From assembly GCF_003725795.1 (NCBI RefSeq), contig NZ_RBEE01000012.1, positions 62,001-126,000 on the forward strand: a stretch of DNA of 64,000 bases, in the 5' to 3' direction. Within the stretch, counting starts at the first letter, position 1, and the number at the start of each line of letters is the position of its first letter. This DNA is from Pedobacter jejuensis. GTDB lineage: Bacteria; Bacteroidota; Bacteroidia; Sphingobacteriales; Sphingobacteriaceae. The notes under the pieces are model-generated. The model made no database searches. It was given only the letters and a program-made list of their open reading frames with translations, and had not been told where the DNA came from. The position numbers and the translations under genes are program-made. Shown one piece after another: positions 41,204 through 49,257 of this stretch.

Positions 41204-41884
41204 TTAAGATTTTTTTGGCACATACATCATCCTCCCTAAAATCATCGATTGCATCTTTGCTGGATAATAATTTTGCTGCTTTGAGGTATTGAAATTCAAT
41301 TTTAGTTCCGTAACATAATCAGATTCCTTGATGATTACAACATTTGATTTACGATCAAAGTTGTCATCCAGTTTAAACTCATAGCGACCATTTTTATCAG
41401 TTACTGCTGTATAGTTTGTGTTCTTAATCTGCAATTTTAATCCTGCAGCAGGTTTATTATCTCCAAAAAAAACATATCCATAAAACACACGATTGAGTGA
41501 TGGTTTTTCGTCTTTTAAATTGGGTTTTACATCAGATAATGAAATTGAATTAGGATACTTTACAGGTACAGCAGCATTAACATCCTGTATAAAAATACTC
41601 GCCCCAATGGCCAGAACACCTAAATACTTCATCCAATTTCTATTTGAAGGAACAGCAATCAAATAGTAGTTTAATTGATTAAGTTGATTTTGAGACAATC
41701 TTCCGCAAATTTCGGTTTTTGAATTGGCTAGCGTGCTAATAATTTCAGCATTGCTGTAGTTTGAAAAATCTATCACACATTTATTGCAAGAAACACAAAA
41801 CTTATCCTGGTTTTGGCTTTCCATTTCATCCCAGTTTTGCAAACATGGTTCCTGTATTGTAACTTCAAATTGTGTGGTTTTCAT
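41204..41884 (-). CDS. Membrane protein with N-terminal Cys motif and CarboxypepD_reg-like domain (second paralogue)
   Basis: A 226-residue protein with the same architecture as 27811-28527: QEPCLQNWDEM, DKFCVSCNKCVIDFSNY and TEICGRLSQNQLNQLNYY within residues 1-75, one hydrophobic helix (residues 84-104), and a beta-rich periplasmic domain with GYVFFGDNKPAAGLKLQIKN and TDKNGRYEFKLDD. Five Cys in the N-terminal part suggest a metal or redox site. Sharing the pattern PC-x3-W-x2-M and FC-x2-C-x3-VIDF with the first copy marks it as a family rather than chance. Its function is not known to me. Confidence 0.7.
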   Translation of the reverse strand: MKTTQFEVTIQEPCLQNWDEMESQNQDKFCVSCNKCVIDFSNYSNAEIISTLANSKTEICGRLSQNQLNQLNYYLIAVPSNRNWMKYLGVLAIGASIFIQDVNAAVPVKYPNSISLSDVKPNLKDEKPSLNRVFYGYVFFGDNKPAAGLKLQIKNTNYTAVTDKNGRYEFKLDDNFDRKSNVVIIKESDYVTELKLNFNTSKQQNYYPAKMQSMILGRMMYVPKKS

Positions 41885-41941
41885 AATTTTTATTTTAAAT
41901 CATGATGAAGCAATTAGGGAAATTCCACAAAGTGATGAAGA

Positions 41942-42505
41942 TTAAATAAATTTTTGTAACTCTTTATATAGCTTTTCCGTAGGTAAGCCCATTACATTTG
42001 TGTAAGAACCATTAATTTTTTCGACAACAACATTGCCCCACCAATCCTGTACACCATAGCTTCCAGCTTTATCGTATGGCTTAAAATTATCTATGTAGAA
42101 ATCAATTTCTTCACTGGTTACTACTCTGCAAATGACTTCCGTTACATCATAAAAAGAATATAATTTGCTGCCCTTTACAATGGTTACACCTGTATAAACC
42201 TCATGTGCCGAGCCAGACAACTTCTGCAACATCTGTTGCGCATGTAATCTATCATTTGGCTTACCCAAAATTTCTCCATCGATTGCAACTATTGTATCGG
42301 CAGTTATAACAATTTCATTTTCAGCCTTAAACGCTTTAGCCTTTTTTTCTGAAATGTAAACCGAAATTTCTGCTGGATTTAAACCTTCTGGATAACTTTC
42401 ATCAACATCTTTCAATTCGACTTTGAAGTTCAAGCCCATTAATTTTAAAAGTTCTTGCCTTCGTGGAGATTTAGAAGCAAGTATAATTGGTGTATTAAAT
42501 AGCAT
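41942..42505 (-). CDS. maf: Maf family nucleoside triphosphate pyrophosphatase
   Basis: The 187-residue Maf protein hydrolyses non-canonical or methylated NTPs, or dTTP/UTP in the YhdE subgroup. ILASKSPRRQELLKLMG (residues 8-24) gives the phosphate-binding SPRR; VITADTIVAIDGEILGKP near residue 68 provides the acidic metal site; the C-terminal YDKAGSYGVQDWWG motif near residue 144 is the AGgYgiQ segment of the dTTPase/UTPase group. It is transcribed from upstream of a terminator at 42525-42559 and is the last gene of the KdsC-Spy-Maf line. Confidence 0.93.
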   Translation of the reverse strand: MLFNTPIILASKSPRRQELLKLMGLNFKVELKDVDESYPEGLNPAEISVYISEKKAKAFKAENEIVITADTIVAIDGEILGKPNDRLHAQQMLQKLSGSAHEVYTGVTIVKGSKLYSFYDVTEVICRVVTSEEIDFYIDNFKPYDKAGSYGVQDWWGNVVVEKINGSYTNVMGLPTEKLYKELQKFI

Positions 42506-42524
42506 TTTTAAAAATTTCTGCTAA

Positions 42525-42559
42525 AATAACAAAAGCGACATAAAGCCGCTTTTGTTATT
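42525..42559 (-). terminator. Hairpin between the Spy-like gene and maf
   Basis: Perfect 13-bp stem AATAACAAAAGCG/CGCTTTTGTTATT with a nine-base loop, then TTTTAG on the minus strand. It lies 24 bases after the stop of the 42584-42970 gene and 19 bases before maf, so maf must either be read through or start nearby. Confidence 0.75.
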
Positions 42560-42583
42560 AAAAATATTATTGTATAAAATCAA

Positions 42584-42970
42584 TTATTGGCCGCCACCAT
42601 TCATACGGGCTTCCATTGCTTTTTTACGTTCTTCTAACATGGTTTTAAATGCTGGTTTTTGCTCGTCGGTTAACACGGCTTCAATTTTTGTATTGGTTTC
42701 AGCATTCATTTTTGTCATTTTTTCTCTCATGCCAGACATATCATCTCCAGCTGCTTCTCTAGCTTTGGTCATTTCTGCATTTTGAGCAGTATAAATCGCC
42801 ATTACTTTTGTTTTTTGATCTTCAGTAAGCTTTAACTTTTCTACCAATTGATCAGTACTTCTTTTTGCTCTTTCTTCTGGTGTTCCGCCCATACGACCGC
42901 CACCTTGTTGTGCACTTGCGTAAGTTATTACAGAGAATAACAACGCACAAATCATCATTAATTTTTTCAT
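42584..42970 (-). CDS. Periplasmic Spy/LTxxQ-like protein
   Basis: A 128-residue exported protein. A signal peptide (residues 1-20, ending ASAQ) precedes a Gly-rich stretch and a helical domain with the LTEDQK and LTDEQKPAFKTML motifs (residues 48 and 101) of the LTxxQ/CpxP-Spy family. These proteins act as ATP-independent periplasmic chaperones or metal-stress sensors in enterobacteria; here the role is inferred. High Met and Lys content fits. Confidence 0.8.
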   Translation of the reverse strand: MKKLMMICALLFSVITYASAQQGGGRMGGTPEERAKRSTDQLVEKLKLTEDQKTKVMAIYTAQNAEMTKAREAAGDDMSGMREKMTKMNAETNTKIEAVLTDEQKPAFKTMLEERKKAMEARMNGGGQ

Positions 42971-43142
42971 GTTTTTGTTTTTTTTTGATAGATAGACATT
43001 AATCTATATATCTGTTTTTAGGGTAAATTTTTTGAAGTATTGGAATGAAGAATAATCATAAAGTTTAATTACGAAACGTAACTTAACTGTTGCAATTATC
43101 ATCAATTGCATTCTACTCAACCCAGAAAAAATTTATTGTGAT

Positions 43143-43670
43143 TTATTTACCCGAATCGGCAGCAATTGGATTTTCATCAAGCCACTTACCCTGCACTTTC
43201 ATTACTTTTTCAATAATATCTCGAGCAGCGGTTTTACCACCATTAAACGGCGATATGAACTCTGAAATTTCTTTTATCTCTTCTACAGCATCAGCAGGGC
43301 ATGTTGGTAACCCAACTAGTTTCATAACCTTTAAATCAGGAATATCATCTCCCATGTAAAGAACTTCTGAAGCATCAATATTCCTATCCGCAATATATTG
43401 ATTGAATATTTCTACTTTATCGCCAGCAGCTAAAAAAACGTCGGTGATACCTAAATTATGAAAGCGTTTAGCCATCGCAATTCCATCGCCGCCAGAAATG
43501 ATACAAACATGATAACCTCGTTTGACAGCCAATTGCATTGCATAGCCATCTTTGATGTTAAAAGTGCGCAACGATTGTCCGTTATCCATAACCTGAACAG
43601 AACCATCTGTTAAAACGCCATCAACATCGAAAATAAAAGTTGTTATGTTTTTTAGCTTTTGGAGAAACAT
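43143..43670 (-). CDS. HAD phosphatase, KdsC-like
   Basis: The 175-residue protein is a small C0-type HAD phosphatase with FIFDVDGVLTDGSV near residue 14 (two catalytic Asp), IISGG near residue 57 and MGDDIPDLKVMKLVG near residue 107. It matches KDO 8-phosphate phosphatase (KdsC), an LPS inner-core enzyme; the small size without a cap suggests a tetramer. No other KDO gene is in the window, so a related phosphatase role is possible. It lies behind the iscX gene, across 260 bp of repeat-filled space. Confidence 0.88.
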   Translation of the reverse strand: MFLQKLKNITTFIFDVDGVLTDGSVQVMDNGQSLRTFNIKDGYAMQLAVKRGYHVCIISGGDGIAMAKRFHNLGITDVFLAAGDKVEIFNQYIADRNIDASEVLYMGDDIPDLKVMKLVGLPTCPADAVEEIKEISEFISPFNGGKTAARDIIEKVMKVQGKWLDENPIAADSGK

Positions 43671-43816
43671 GTGTGTTGCAAGATATATATTATGGGGTTG
43701 TGTTTTAGGCGTTGTCAGTTATACGAGGTGAGTTATGTGTAAAATTTATCGATTAAAGATTATAAAATTCTTATTCAAAGTAAACCAAATGTTATATGTC
43801 TATGCCTTATCTTCAA

Positions 43817-43935
43817 CAAATCGCGATCAACCTCGACCCCAATCTTAGCCTCGATCCCAATCTTAGCCTCAATCTCAATCTCAATCTCAACCTCAACCTT
43901 GACCTCAATCTCAGCCTTTATCTACCTCAACCTAA
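43817..43935. repeat. CTCAAT/CTCAAC hexamer block
   Basis: About 120 bases of tandem hexamers (CTCAAT, CTCAAC, CTTAGC, CCCAAT) without a fixed phase. It is of the same family as 20598-20780. A plus-strand frame through it translates to Asn-Leu repeats and is not a gene. Confidence 0.85.
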
Positions 43936-44177
43936 TCCTGATTATCTCTCCACTCGTAGCACCATGCGGTTTGAATTTGTTCCAAGTGACCTTCATTACT
44001 TTCTTCGCGGGTGCCTTTAAAGTTTGGCAATTGTAATACCCACTCTAATAAATCTGTAAAACGGATTCTGTATATTTTAGTTTCACCAAATTCATCACCA
44101 AATTTCTCATATAAAGACATCGCAATATCTTCGTAATCATTCCAGTAAATTGGTAAATCAAATTTATCGTTGTTCAT
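43932..44177 (-). CDS. iscX: IscX-like iron-sulfur assembly protein
   Basis: An 81-residue acidic protein aligned with IscX (YfhJ): IYWNDYEDIAMSLYEKFGDE at residue 10, IRFTDLLEWVLQLPNF at residue 38 and SNEGHLEQIQTAWCYEW at the end. IscX is thought to adjust iron delivery to IscU-IscS. The bacterial ferredoxin gene 79 bp upstream on the same strand is the normal isc companion (fdx-iscX), but iscS, iscU and hscBA are absent. The C terminus overlaps the start of the hexamer repeat. Confidence 0.85.
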   Translation of the reverse strand: MNNDKFDLPIYWNDYEDIAMSLYEKFGDEFGETKIYRIRFTDLLEWVLQLPNFKGTREESNEGHLEQIQTAWCYEWRDNQD

Positions 44178-44256
44178 GTTTTGTTAGTGTTGTTGATTTG
44201 TTAAAAATTGAAATTTCAAATGGTTCTCTGATTTCAGATTAAAGATTTCTGAATTT

Positions 44257-44589
44257 TTAGTGTCCCATAAAATCAGATTGGTCAGGAATGGTAACTTCAA
44301 TATCGCCATCAATAACCACACATTGGCAACCTAAACGAGAAGTAATTCTTGGTCTAACCGCTCTATCTATAAAATCTTCTTCCTTATCCGAAATTTCTTC
44401 AAGGCTATCCATACCTTTAGTTACGTAAACATGGCAAGTACTACAGCCGCAAACACCACCGCAGTTGTGCTGCAACTCAATTCCATTATCCAGACAAACA
44501 TCCAAAACAGATTCTCCCGCAGCAATAGGTAATTCTATTGATTGATGATCTGCTTCTTCAAAATTTATTTTAAGTTTAAAAATGCTCAT
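44257..44589 (-). CDS. fdx: 2Fe-2S ferredoxin (Isc type)
   Basis: A 110-residue adrenodoxin-like ferredoxin. Cluster ligands are HNCGGVCGCSTCHVYV (three Cys, residues 42-55) and the fourth in SRLGCQCVV near residue 89. In isc operons it supplies electrons for cluster assembly. The iscX gene follows at 79 bp on the same strand, and a -7-like element lies in front (44600-44607), so this two-gene unit may have its own promoter. Confidence 0.93.
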   Translation of the reverse strand: MSIFKLKINFEEADHQSIELPIAAGESVLDVCLDNGIELQHNCGGVCGCSTCHVYVTKGMDSLEEISDKEEDFIDRAVRPRITSRLGCQCVVIDGDIEVTIPDQSDFMGH

Positions 44590-44599
44590 AATTATTGTG

Positions 44600-44607
44600 C
44601 AAAAGTA
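44600..44607 (-). promoter_or_regulatory. Possible -7 element of fdx
   Basis: TACTTTTG on the minus strand matches TAnnTTTG, 11 bases from the fdx ATG. Start of transcription would be almost at the start codon, so this is either a very short leader or chance; no good -33 element is seen. Confidence 0.3.
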
Positions 44608-44623
44608 ATAAGCAAACCGACAA

Positions 44624-45394
44624 TTATACTATTTTGTGAGATAATTTAATGCTATTGCTTAAGGTTATGTAAATTTCCTGCAGTTTAGGCAGGTCTGCAA
44701 GCATGTTTAAATGCTTATTAATTGTGTTATCATCATTCCTTACAGCCGGACCAGTTTGTACATTTTCTGGTAAATCATTTAAAATTTTATCGGCAGTTTC
44801 GGTAATTAATGGTTTAATAATATCGAAATCTATGTTATTATTTAATAAAATTTGGTTTGCCATGGCATACATGTGGTTTGTAAAATTACATGCAAAAACT
44901 GCCGCCAAATGCAACACTCTCCTTTGCTCGCTATCAATTGTATAAACCCTAGAACTGAGTTTATGAGCGATATTTTTTAGGATGTCGAGCTGCTTTGCAT
45001 CTGTAGCTTCTATACAAACAGGGATATTAGCGAAATCAACATCTTTAGTTTTAGAGAAAGTTTGCAGCGGATAAAAAACACCGACATGCTTTAATTCAGA
45101 TGACAGAACTTTAATATCTGTGCTACCAGAGGTATGAACAACTAAACCATCAATATCATTAAATTCTTTTGCAATTTCACTTATTGCATCATCTTTAACA
45201 CAGATAATATACAAATCCGCCAATCGATTGATCTTTGATATATTGCTAATCGGTTCTGCTTGAATTCTTTTAGCTAATGTTTCTGCGTTATTTAAGTTTA
45301 AACTAAAAACCTGTACAATTTCTTCACCTGCAGCTTTTAATGCCAAAGAAAGATGGGTAGCAACATTACCAGAACCTATTATAACAATCTTCAT
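44624..45394 (-). CDS. Rossmann-like / DUF2520 protein
   Basis: A 256-residue protein with an N-terminal dinucleotide-binding domain (KIVIIGSGNVATHLSLALKAAG, residues 2-23), VVHTSGSTDIKVL near residue 85 and a helical C-terminal DUF2520 domain (FACNFTNHMYAMANQIL near residue 167). It is a ketopantoate-reductase/prephenate-dehydrogenase-like fold with no known substrate. In Bacteroidota it lies in a conserved line with KdsC-like and Maf genes, as here. It starts five bases after ccmF. Confidence 0.87.
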   Translation of the reverse strand: MKIVIIGSGNVATHLSLALKAAGEEIVQVFSLNLNNAETLAKRIQAEPISNISKINRLADLYIICVKDDAISEIAKEFNDIDGLVVHTSGSTDIKVLSSELKHVGVFYPLQTFSKTKDVDFANIPVCIEATDAKQLDILKNIAHKLSSRVYTIDSEQRRVLHLAAVFACNFTNHMYAMANQILLNNNIDFDIIKPLITETADKILNDLPENVQTGPAVRNDDNTINKHLNMLADLPKLQEIYITLSNSIKLSHKIV

Positions 45395-45399
45395 CAGAT

Positions 45400-47865
45400 T
45401 TAAGCCGTTTTAGCTTCCTTTTGTCGTCTAAAAATCGACAATAAGAAACCTATAACCATTATAATTGTACCGGCCCAATATAAGTTGATGTAAGGAAATT
45501 CAATTGCTTTAAAAACTATCCAATCTTTTGCCTGCTGTGGTTTTTCAAAGATTTGCAACTCTACTTTCTTTTCATCAGGCAAAACCCTTGAAAAACGGAA
45601 TTTCAAATCCAACTCATCAACTTTACGTACAAAATCAAATGTGTTGTTTCCTTTAATTAGAAAAATAGGTTCGGTATTGTAAATTTTACCACTAGCATTA
45701 ATTTCCAAAGGCAATCCAACTGCAAAATCTCCTTTTCCTAATGCTAAATCTTTAGCAGTGGGTTTGTTATTCAATGCTTTAACCGTTACAATTCCACTCG
45801 AAGTATGAATGGTATCTCCCGTAGATACTTTAACAATTCGCGGCGCTTTATAATTTTCATCATCAGAATGACCTTCATGATCATCATGAGCTGTTTGTTT
45901 AATCGCAGCACTGGTGATGTGGGTATAAACATCGTATGTTAAATAATGCTTAGTATCGGGAGAAGCAATTAATCCCATCTTTTCATTATCCTGAACGTGT
46001 GGATGTAGATTAAAATCTTCTTTCAGCTTTCCTTCTTTATCGTAAACTTTAAAGTTTAGCGCATAAATCGTATTTGGTGCCTCCACCGTATCGCTAACAT
46101 AAGTTACTGTGTACTTACCCATTTTTTTAGGTTCGTTTTTATACAGCATAATGTTTTCTCCAGGCTTTTCGGTTTTCTCGAAATCTTTTACCGGGATAAA
46201 GTTATTTGCATTGATAGATAAAGGCTTATTAGTGGCTGCAGAGATTAATGCACCCAAAATTAAAAATGCAAAACCAATGTGCGCAATGGCAGAACCTGCT
46301 AATTTTACTTTACCACCAAATGCCTGATATAAAATATTTGCGTTTGATATCACTGCAAAAATGCAACTAAACGTCATTAAAATATACATGGTATTGGTGT
46401 AAATACCAGTAATGTAAACCAAACCACCAGTTAATACAATGGCGAATAAAATTGCCGAAATCAAACTGCTGTAAAACTTACGAGGATCAGTTCGTTTGTA
46501 TTTTAAATATTGAGAAAAACCTGATATTAAAGTAATTAGGACAGCAAATGGCGCTTGCCATTGATTATAATACCTTACAGCATCAATTGGTGGAGAAAAT
46601 TTTGTACCAAAAGCCTTATTAAATACCGGAACAGAAGTAGAAAATATCACCTGAATACATGCTACGGTTACAACTAATGCACCAATAAACATCCAAAATT
46701 CACGAGAGTAAGTTTCTTCATCTTTAGTTGTAATAGGCAATTCTTTCCATCTTTTTACAATTAGGTAAATTGCTAAAACTGCGAATACAACATTGTAAAG
46801 GATAAGGTGCCCAAACATTCCCATATCGGTAAACGAGTGAACTGATGTATCGCCTAAAATTCCACTTCGGGTTAAAAATGATGCATAAAGCACAAGTAGA
46901 AAGCTTAAAAAAACCAAGGCAATAGCTGTGAAATAAGCATGACCGGTATTTTTATATGCAATCATTACGTGTACGGCACCAATTAATGTTAACCACGGAA
47001 TTAATGAAGCATTTTCTACTGGATCCCATGCCCAAAAGCCACCGAAGTTTAATGCTTCATAAGCCCAAAACGAACCCATTATAATTCCTGTACCTAAAAC
47101 CATTACCGCAAAAAGCGTCCACGGCATAGCAGGCTTAATCCATTCTTTATAACGTTTTTGCCATAAACCAGCAATACCGTAAGCAAACGGAACTACCATA
47201 CTGGCAAAGCCCAAAAATAATGTAGGTGGGTGAATTACCATCCAGTAGTTTTGTAATAATGGGTTTAATCCCCTACCATCAGTAATAAATTTAAGGTAAT
47301 TTTTGAAGTTTTCCGGGTTTGCGAAAACAACAGGAGCCATTGATTTTAAGTCAAGTGATTCTCTTAATAAGATGAAAGGAGAACTTCCTATACGTTCACC
47401 GAAAATTTCGACGCCTAAAATCATTGAGGTTAAAAACACTTGCGAAAAAGCCACAACGGTCATAACCGGGCGCTCCCAAGTTTTAGCCTTCCAAATAAGT
47501 AAAGCCCCTAAAAACGATTGCCAAAAAGCCCAAAGCCAGAAACTTCCCTCCTGACCTTCCCAAAAAGCTGAGATAATATAATAAATAGGTAGTTCTTTAG
47601 AAGAGTGCCAGTAAACATAGCTGTATTCATTATAGTGGCCTAGTACAAGGTAAAATAATGTAACGCCAATACCAATTATGCTAAACCAATTTACAAGAAA
47701 TCCAATTCTACCAAGGTTTCTCCAAGATTTATCTTCTAAATTTTCTTTGCGACTAGCATAAAAATATGCAATTGTTGATAGTAACGAAGCACAAAACGCC
47801 AACACAATAAAAAACTGCCCGATTTTACCCGGCAACAGGTTTTCCCCTACAAATTGAATATCCAT
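45400..47865 (-). CDS. ccmF: Cytochrome c maturation protein CcmF (haem lyase subunit)
   Basis: An 821-residue polytopic protein of cytochrome c maturation System I. The tryptophan-rich haem-handling motif FGGFWAWDPVENASLIPW near residue 270 and the long periplasmic loop near the C-terminal part (residues 570-770), with a His/Asp-rich DDHEGHSDDE stretch, are characteristic. CcmF receives haem from CcmE and ligates it to the apocytochrome. The C-terminal helix ends near residue 812. The gene is five bases behind ccmE, with which it must work. Confidence 0.93.
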   Translation of the reverse strand: MDIQFVGENLLPGKIGQFFIVLAFCASLLSTIAYFYASRKENLEDKSWRNLGRIGFLVNWFSIIGIGVTLFYLVLGHYNEYSYVYWHSSKELPIYYIISAFWEGQEGSFWLWAFWQSFLGALLIWKAKTWERPVMTVVAFSQVFLTSMILGVEIFGERIGSSPFILLRESLDLKSMAPVVFANPENFKNYLKFITDGRGLNPLLQNYWMVIHPPTLFLGFASMVVPFAYGIAGLWQKRYKEWIKPAMPWTLFAVMVLGTGIIMGSFWAYEALNFGGFWAWDPVENASLIPWLTLIGAVHVMIAYKNTGHAYFTAIALVFLSFLLVLYASFLTRSGILGDTSVHSFTDMGMFGHLILYNVVFAVLAIYLIVKRWKELPITTKDEETYSREFWMFIGALVVTVACIQVIFSTSVPVFNKAFGTKFSPPIDAVRYYNQWQAPFAVLITLISGFSQYLKYKRTDPRKFYSSLISAILFAIVLTGGLVYITGIYTNTMYILMTFSCIFAVISNANILYQAFGGKVKLAGSAIAHIGFAFLILGALISAATNKPLSINANNFIPVKDFEKTEKPGENIMLYKNEPKKMGKYTVTYVSDTVEAPNTIYALNFKVYDKEGKLKEDFNLHPHVQDNEKMGLIASPDTKHYLTYDVYTHITSAAIKQTAHDDHEGHSDDENYKAPRIVKVSTGDTIHTSSGIVTVKALNNKPTAKDLALGKGDFAVGLPLEINASGKIYNTEPIFLIKGNNTFDFVRKVDELDLKFRFSRVLPDEKKVELQIFEKPQQAKDWIVFKAIEFPYINLYWAGTIIMVIGFLLSIFRRQKEAKTA

Positions 47866-47870
47866 TAAAA

Positions 47871-48305
47871 TTAATTATATTTTTTCTCGCCGTTTACACC
47901 AACTTCATCAACCTTACCATCTTTGTTAATTTCAACTAAATTATCGTTGTATTTAGATGGGCATTTCATTAAAATTTTAGACGCGTAGAATTTATCATTA
48001 TTCATTTTACCGATTAGAACCAACTTTTCAGATTTTTCAAAATCCTGAGGTTTGGTGCCGCTGTAAATTACTTCACGGATTTCGCCTTTTTCATCTTTCA
48101 TAAAGAAAGAAAAGTGATTAGCATCTTTAAAAGCATCATAATAAGTACCTTTAGATTTATCCCAATAACCCATTACATGCTCTTCCTTTTCTGAAGCTGA
48201 AGCCTCTTTAAAATTTGAATACGTATCGGTATTAGCATTTAAGCTGAATAAAATTCCAATTGAAATTGCAATTGTGATTAGTCCGATTATTGCACTTTTT
48301 TTCAT
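47871..48305 (-). CDS. ccmE: Haem chaperone CcmE, Cys-type (CxxxY)
   Basis: The 144-residue CcmE has an N-terminal membrane anchor (residues 4-24) and a periplasmic OB-fold domain. The usual haem-binding His in HxxxY is replaced by Cys: KCPSKY at residues 114-119 (Cys115 and Tyr119). This CxxxY form is known from archaea and some sulfate-reducing bacteria and would bind haem through a thioether-type link. ATG 48305 gives the anchor at the correct place; a longer frame begins 30 bases upstream but overlaps the putative promoter. Five bases separate it from ccmF. Confidence 0.85.
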   Translation of the reverse strand: MKKSAIIGLITIAISIGILFSLNANTDTYSNFKEASASEKEEHVMGYWDKSKGTYYDAFKDANHFSFFMKDEKGEIREVIYSGTKPQDFEKSEKLVLIGKMNNDKFYASKILMKCPSKYNDNLVEINKDGKVDEVGVNGEKKYN

Positions 48306-48332
48306 ATCCTGTATTATTGTAAAAGCTGGCAA

Positions 48333-48340
48333 CAAAGATA
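48333..48340 (-). promoter_or_regulatory. Possible -7 element of ccmE-ccmF
   Basis: TATCTTTG on the minus strand fits TAnnTTTG and lies 28 bases before the ATG at 48305. It supports the shorter start. A -33 TTTG is not clear. Confidence 0.4.
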
Positions 48341-48575
48341 GAAAAATAGGCTTAGCGAACGCTCGTTTACATTTTTCTTGTCTTTATATTGACAATTAGC
48401 TGATAGCTTTATAGATGTGAAATTTATTTGATTGTTATAAGAATAGGTTCTAAAAATTTTCATCAATAAATTCTTCACTTTATAAAAATCGAAGTTTAAT
48501 TCTTAAGTTTGAGCCTTCAACAAGTCAATCCTTTTTTTATTACATCTCCAAGTAAACCAATTAAATTGGATTAAT

Positions 48576-49256
48576 ATGAACCTTAAGCAGTTCTACAAGC
48601 TTTTATTATTTGCATTTTTAGTACCTGTTTTCAGTTCTTGTTTCGAAGTTGTGGAGGAAATTTCCATGCGCAATAACGGAACGGGCGATGTTGTACTTAC
48701 TATAAATTTAAGCCAGAGTAAAACTAAAGTTGCTTCGGTAATGCTGTTGGATAGTGTGCAAGGTTATAAAGTGCCTAGTAAACAGAAAATACAGCAAGAG
48801 TTGGCTGAAGCTGTTGCCTATCTTAAAAAATCGGAAGGAATAAGCAATGTTAAAAGCACTGCCGATTTTAATAATTACATCGCAACCATAAGTTTTACCT
48901 TTAAGGATGTTTCGAATATCAATAACATTACTAAAAACATTTTAACGCAGCAAAAAATTAAAGCTACCAATACTTCATCCTACAGCTTCAACAAAACCAC
49001 CAAAACATTTAGCAGGAAATATCAGGCTGTTGGAACTGCAAAAACAGAATTTAATAAATTAAAAAGTAAAGATAAGGCCGTTTTTAATGGCGCAACTTAC
49101 ACCAGCATTTATCGCTTCGAATCGCCTGTGGCAAGTACAAGCAATCCATCGTCAAAGCTTTCAAAATCGAGCAAAGCAGTAATGTTAAAAAGTAATATAA
49201 CCGATTTAATCAACGGAAAAATGAATGTTTCCAATCAAATACAACTATCAAAATAA
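48576..49256 (+). CDS. Lipoprotein of unknown function
   Basis: A 226-residue exported protein with a lipobox V-F-S-S-C22 following a hydrophobic core, so it should be an envelope lipoprotein. The rest is a beta-rich domain with MRNNGTGDVVLTINLSQSK near residue 32 and FNNYIATISFTFKDVSN near residue 102. I do not recognise a family. It ends one base before the 49258 gene, so it forms a unit with it. The divergent ccmE start is 270 bp away. Confidence 0.75.
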   Translation: MNLKQFYKLLLFAFLVPVFSSCFEVVEEISMRNNGTGDVVLTINLSQSKTKVASVMLLDSVQGYKVPSKQKIQQELAEAVAYLKKSEGISNVKSTADFNNYIATISFTFKDVSNINNITKNILTQQKIKATNTSSYSFNKTTKTFSRKYQAVGTAKTEFNKLKSKDKAVFNGATYTSIYRFESPVASTSNPSSKLSKSSKAVMLKSNITDLINGKMNVSNQIQLSK

Positions 49257-49257
49257 A

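Noticed and set aside
43796..44020. 74-codon plus-strand ORF with Asn-Leu repeats
   Set aside because: It is produced by the CTCAAT hexamer block and overlaps iscX on the other strand.
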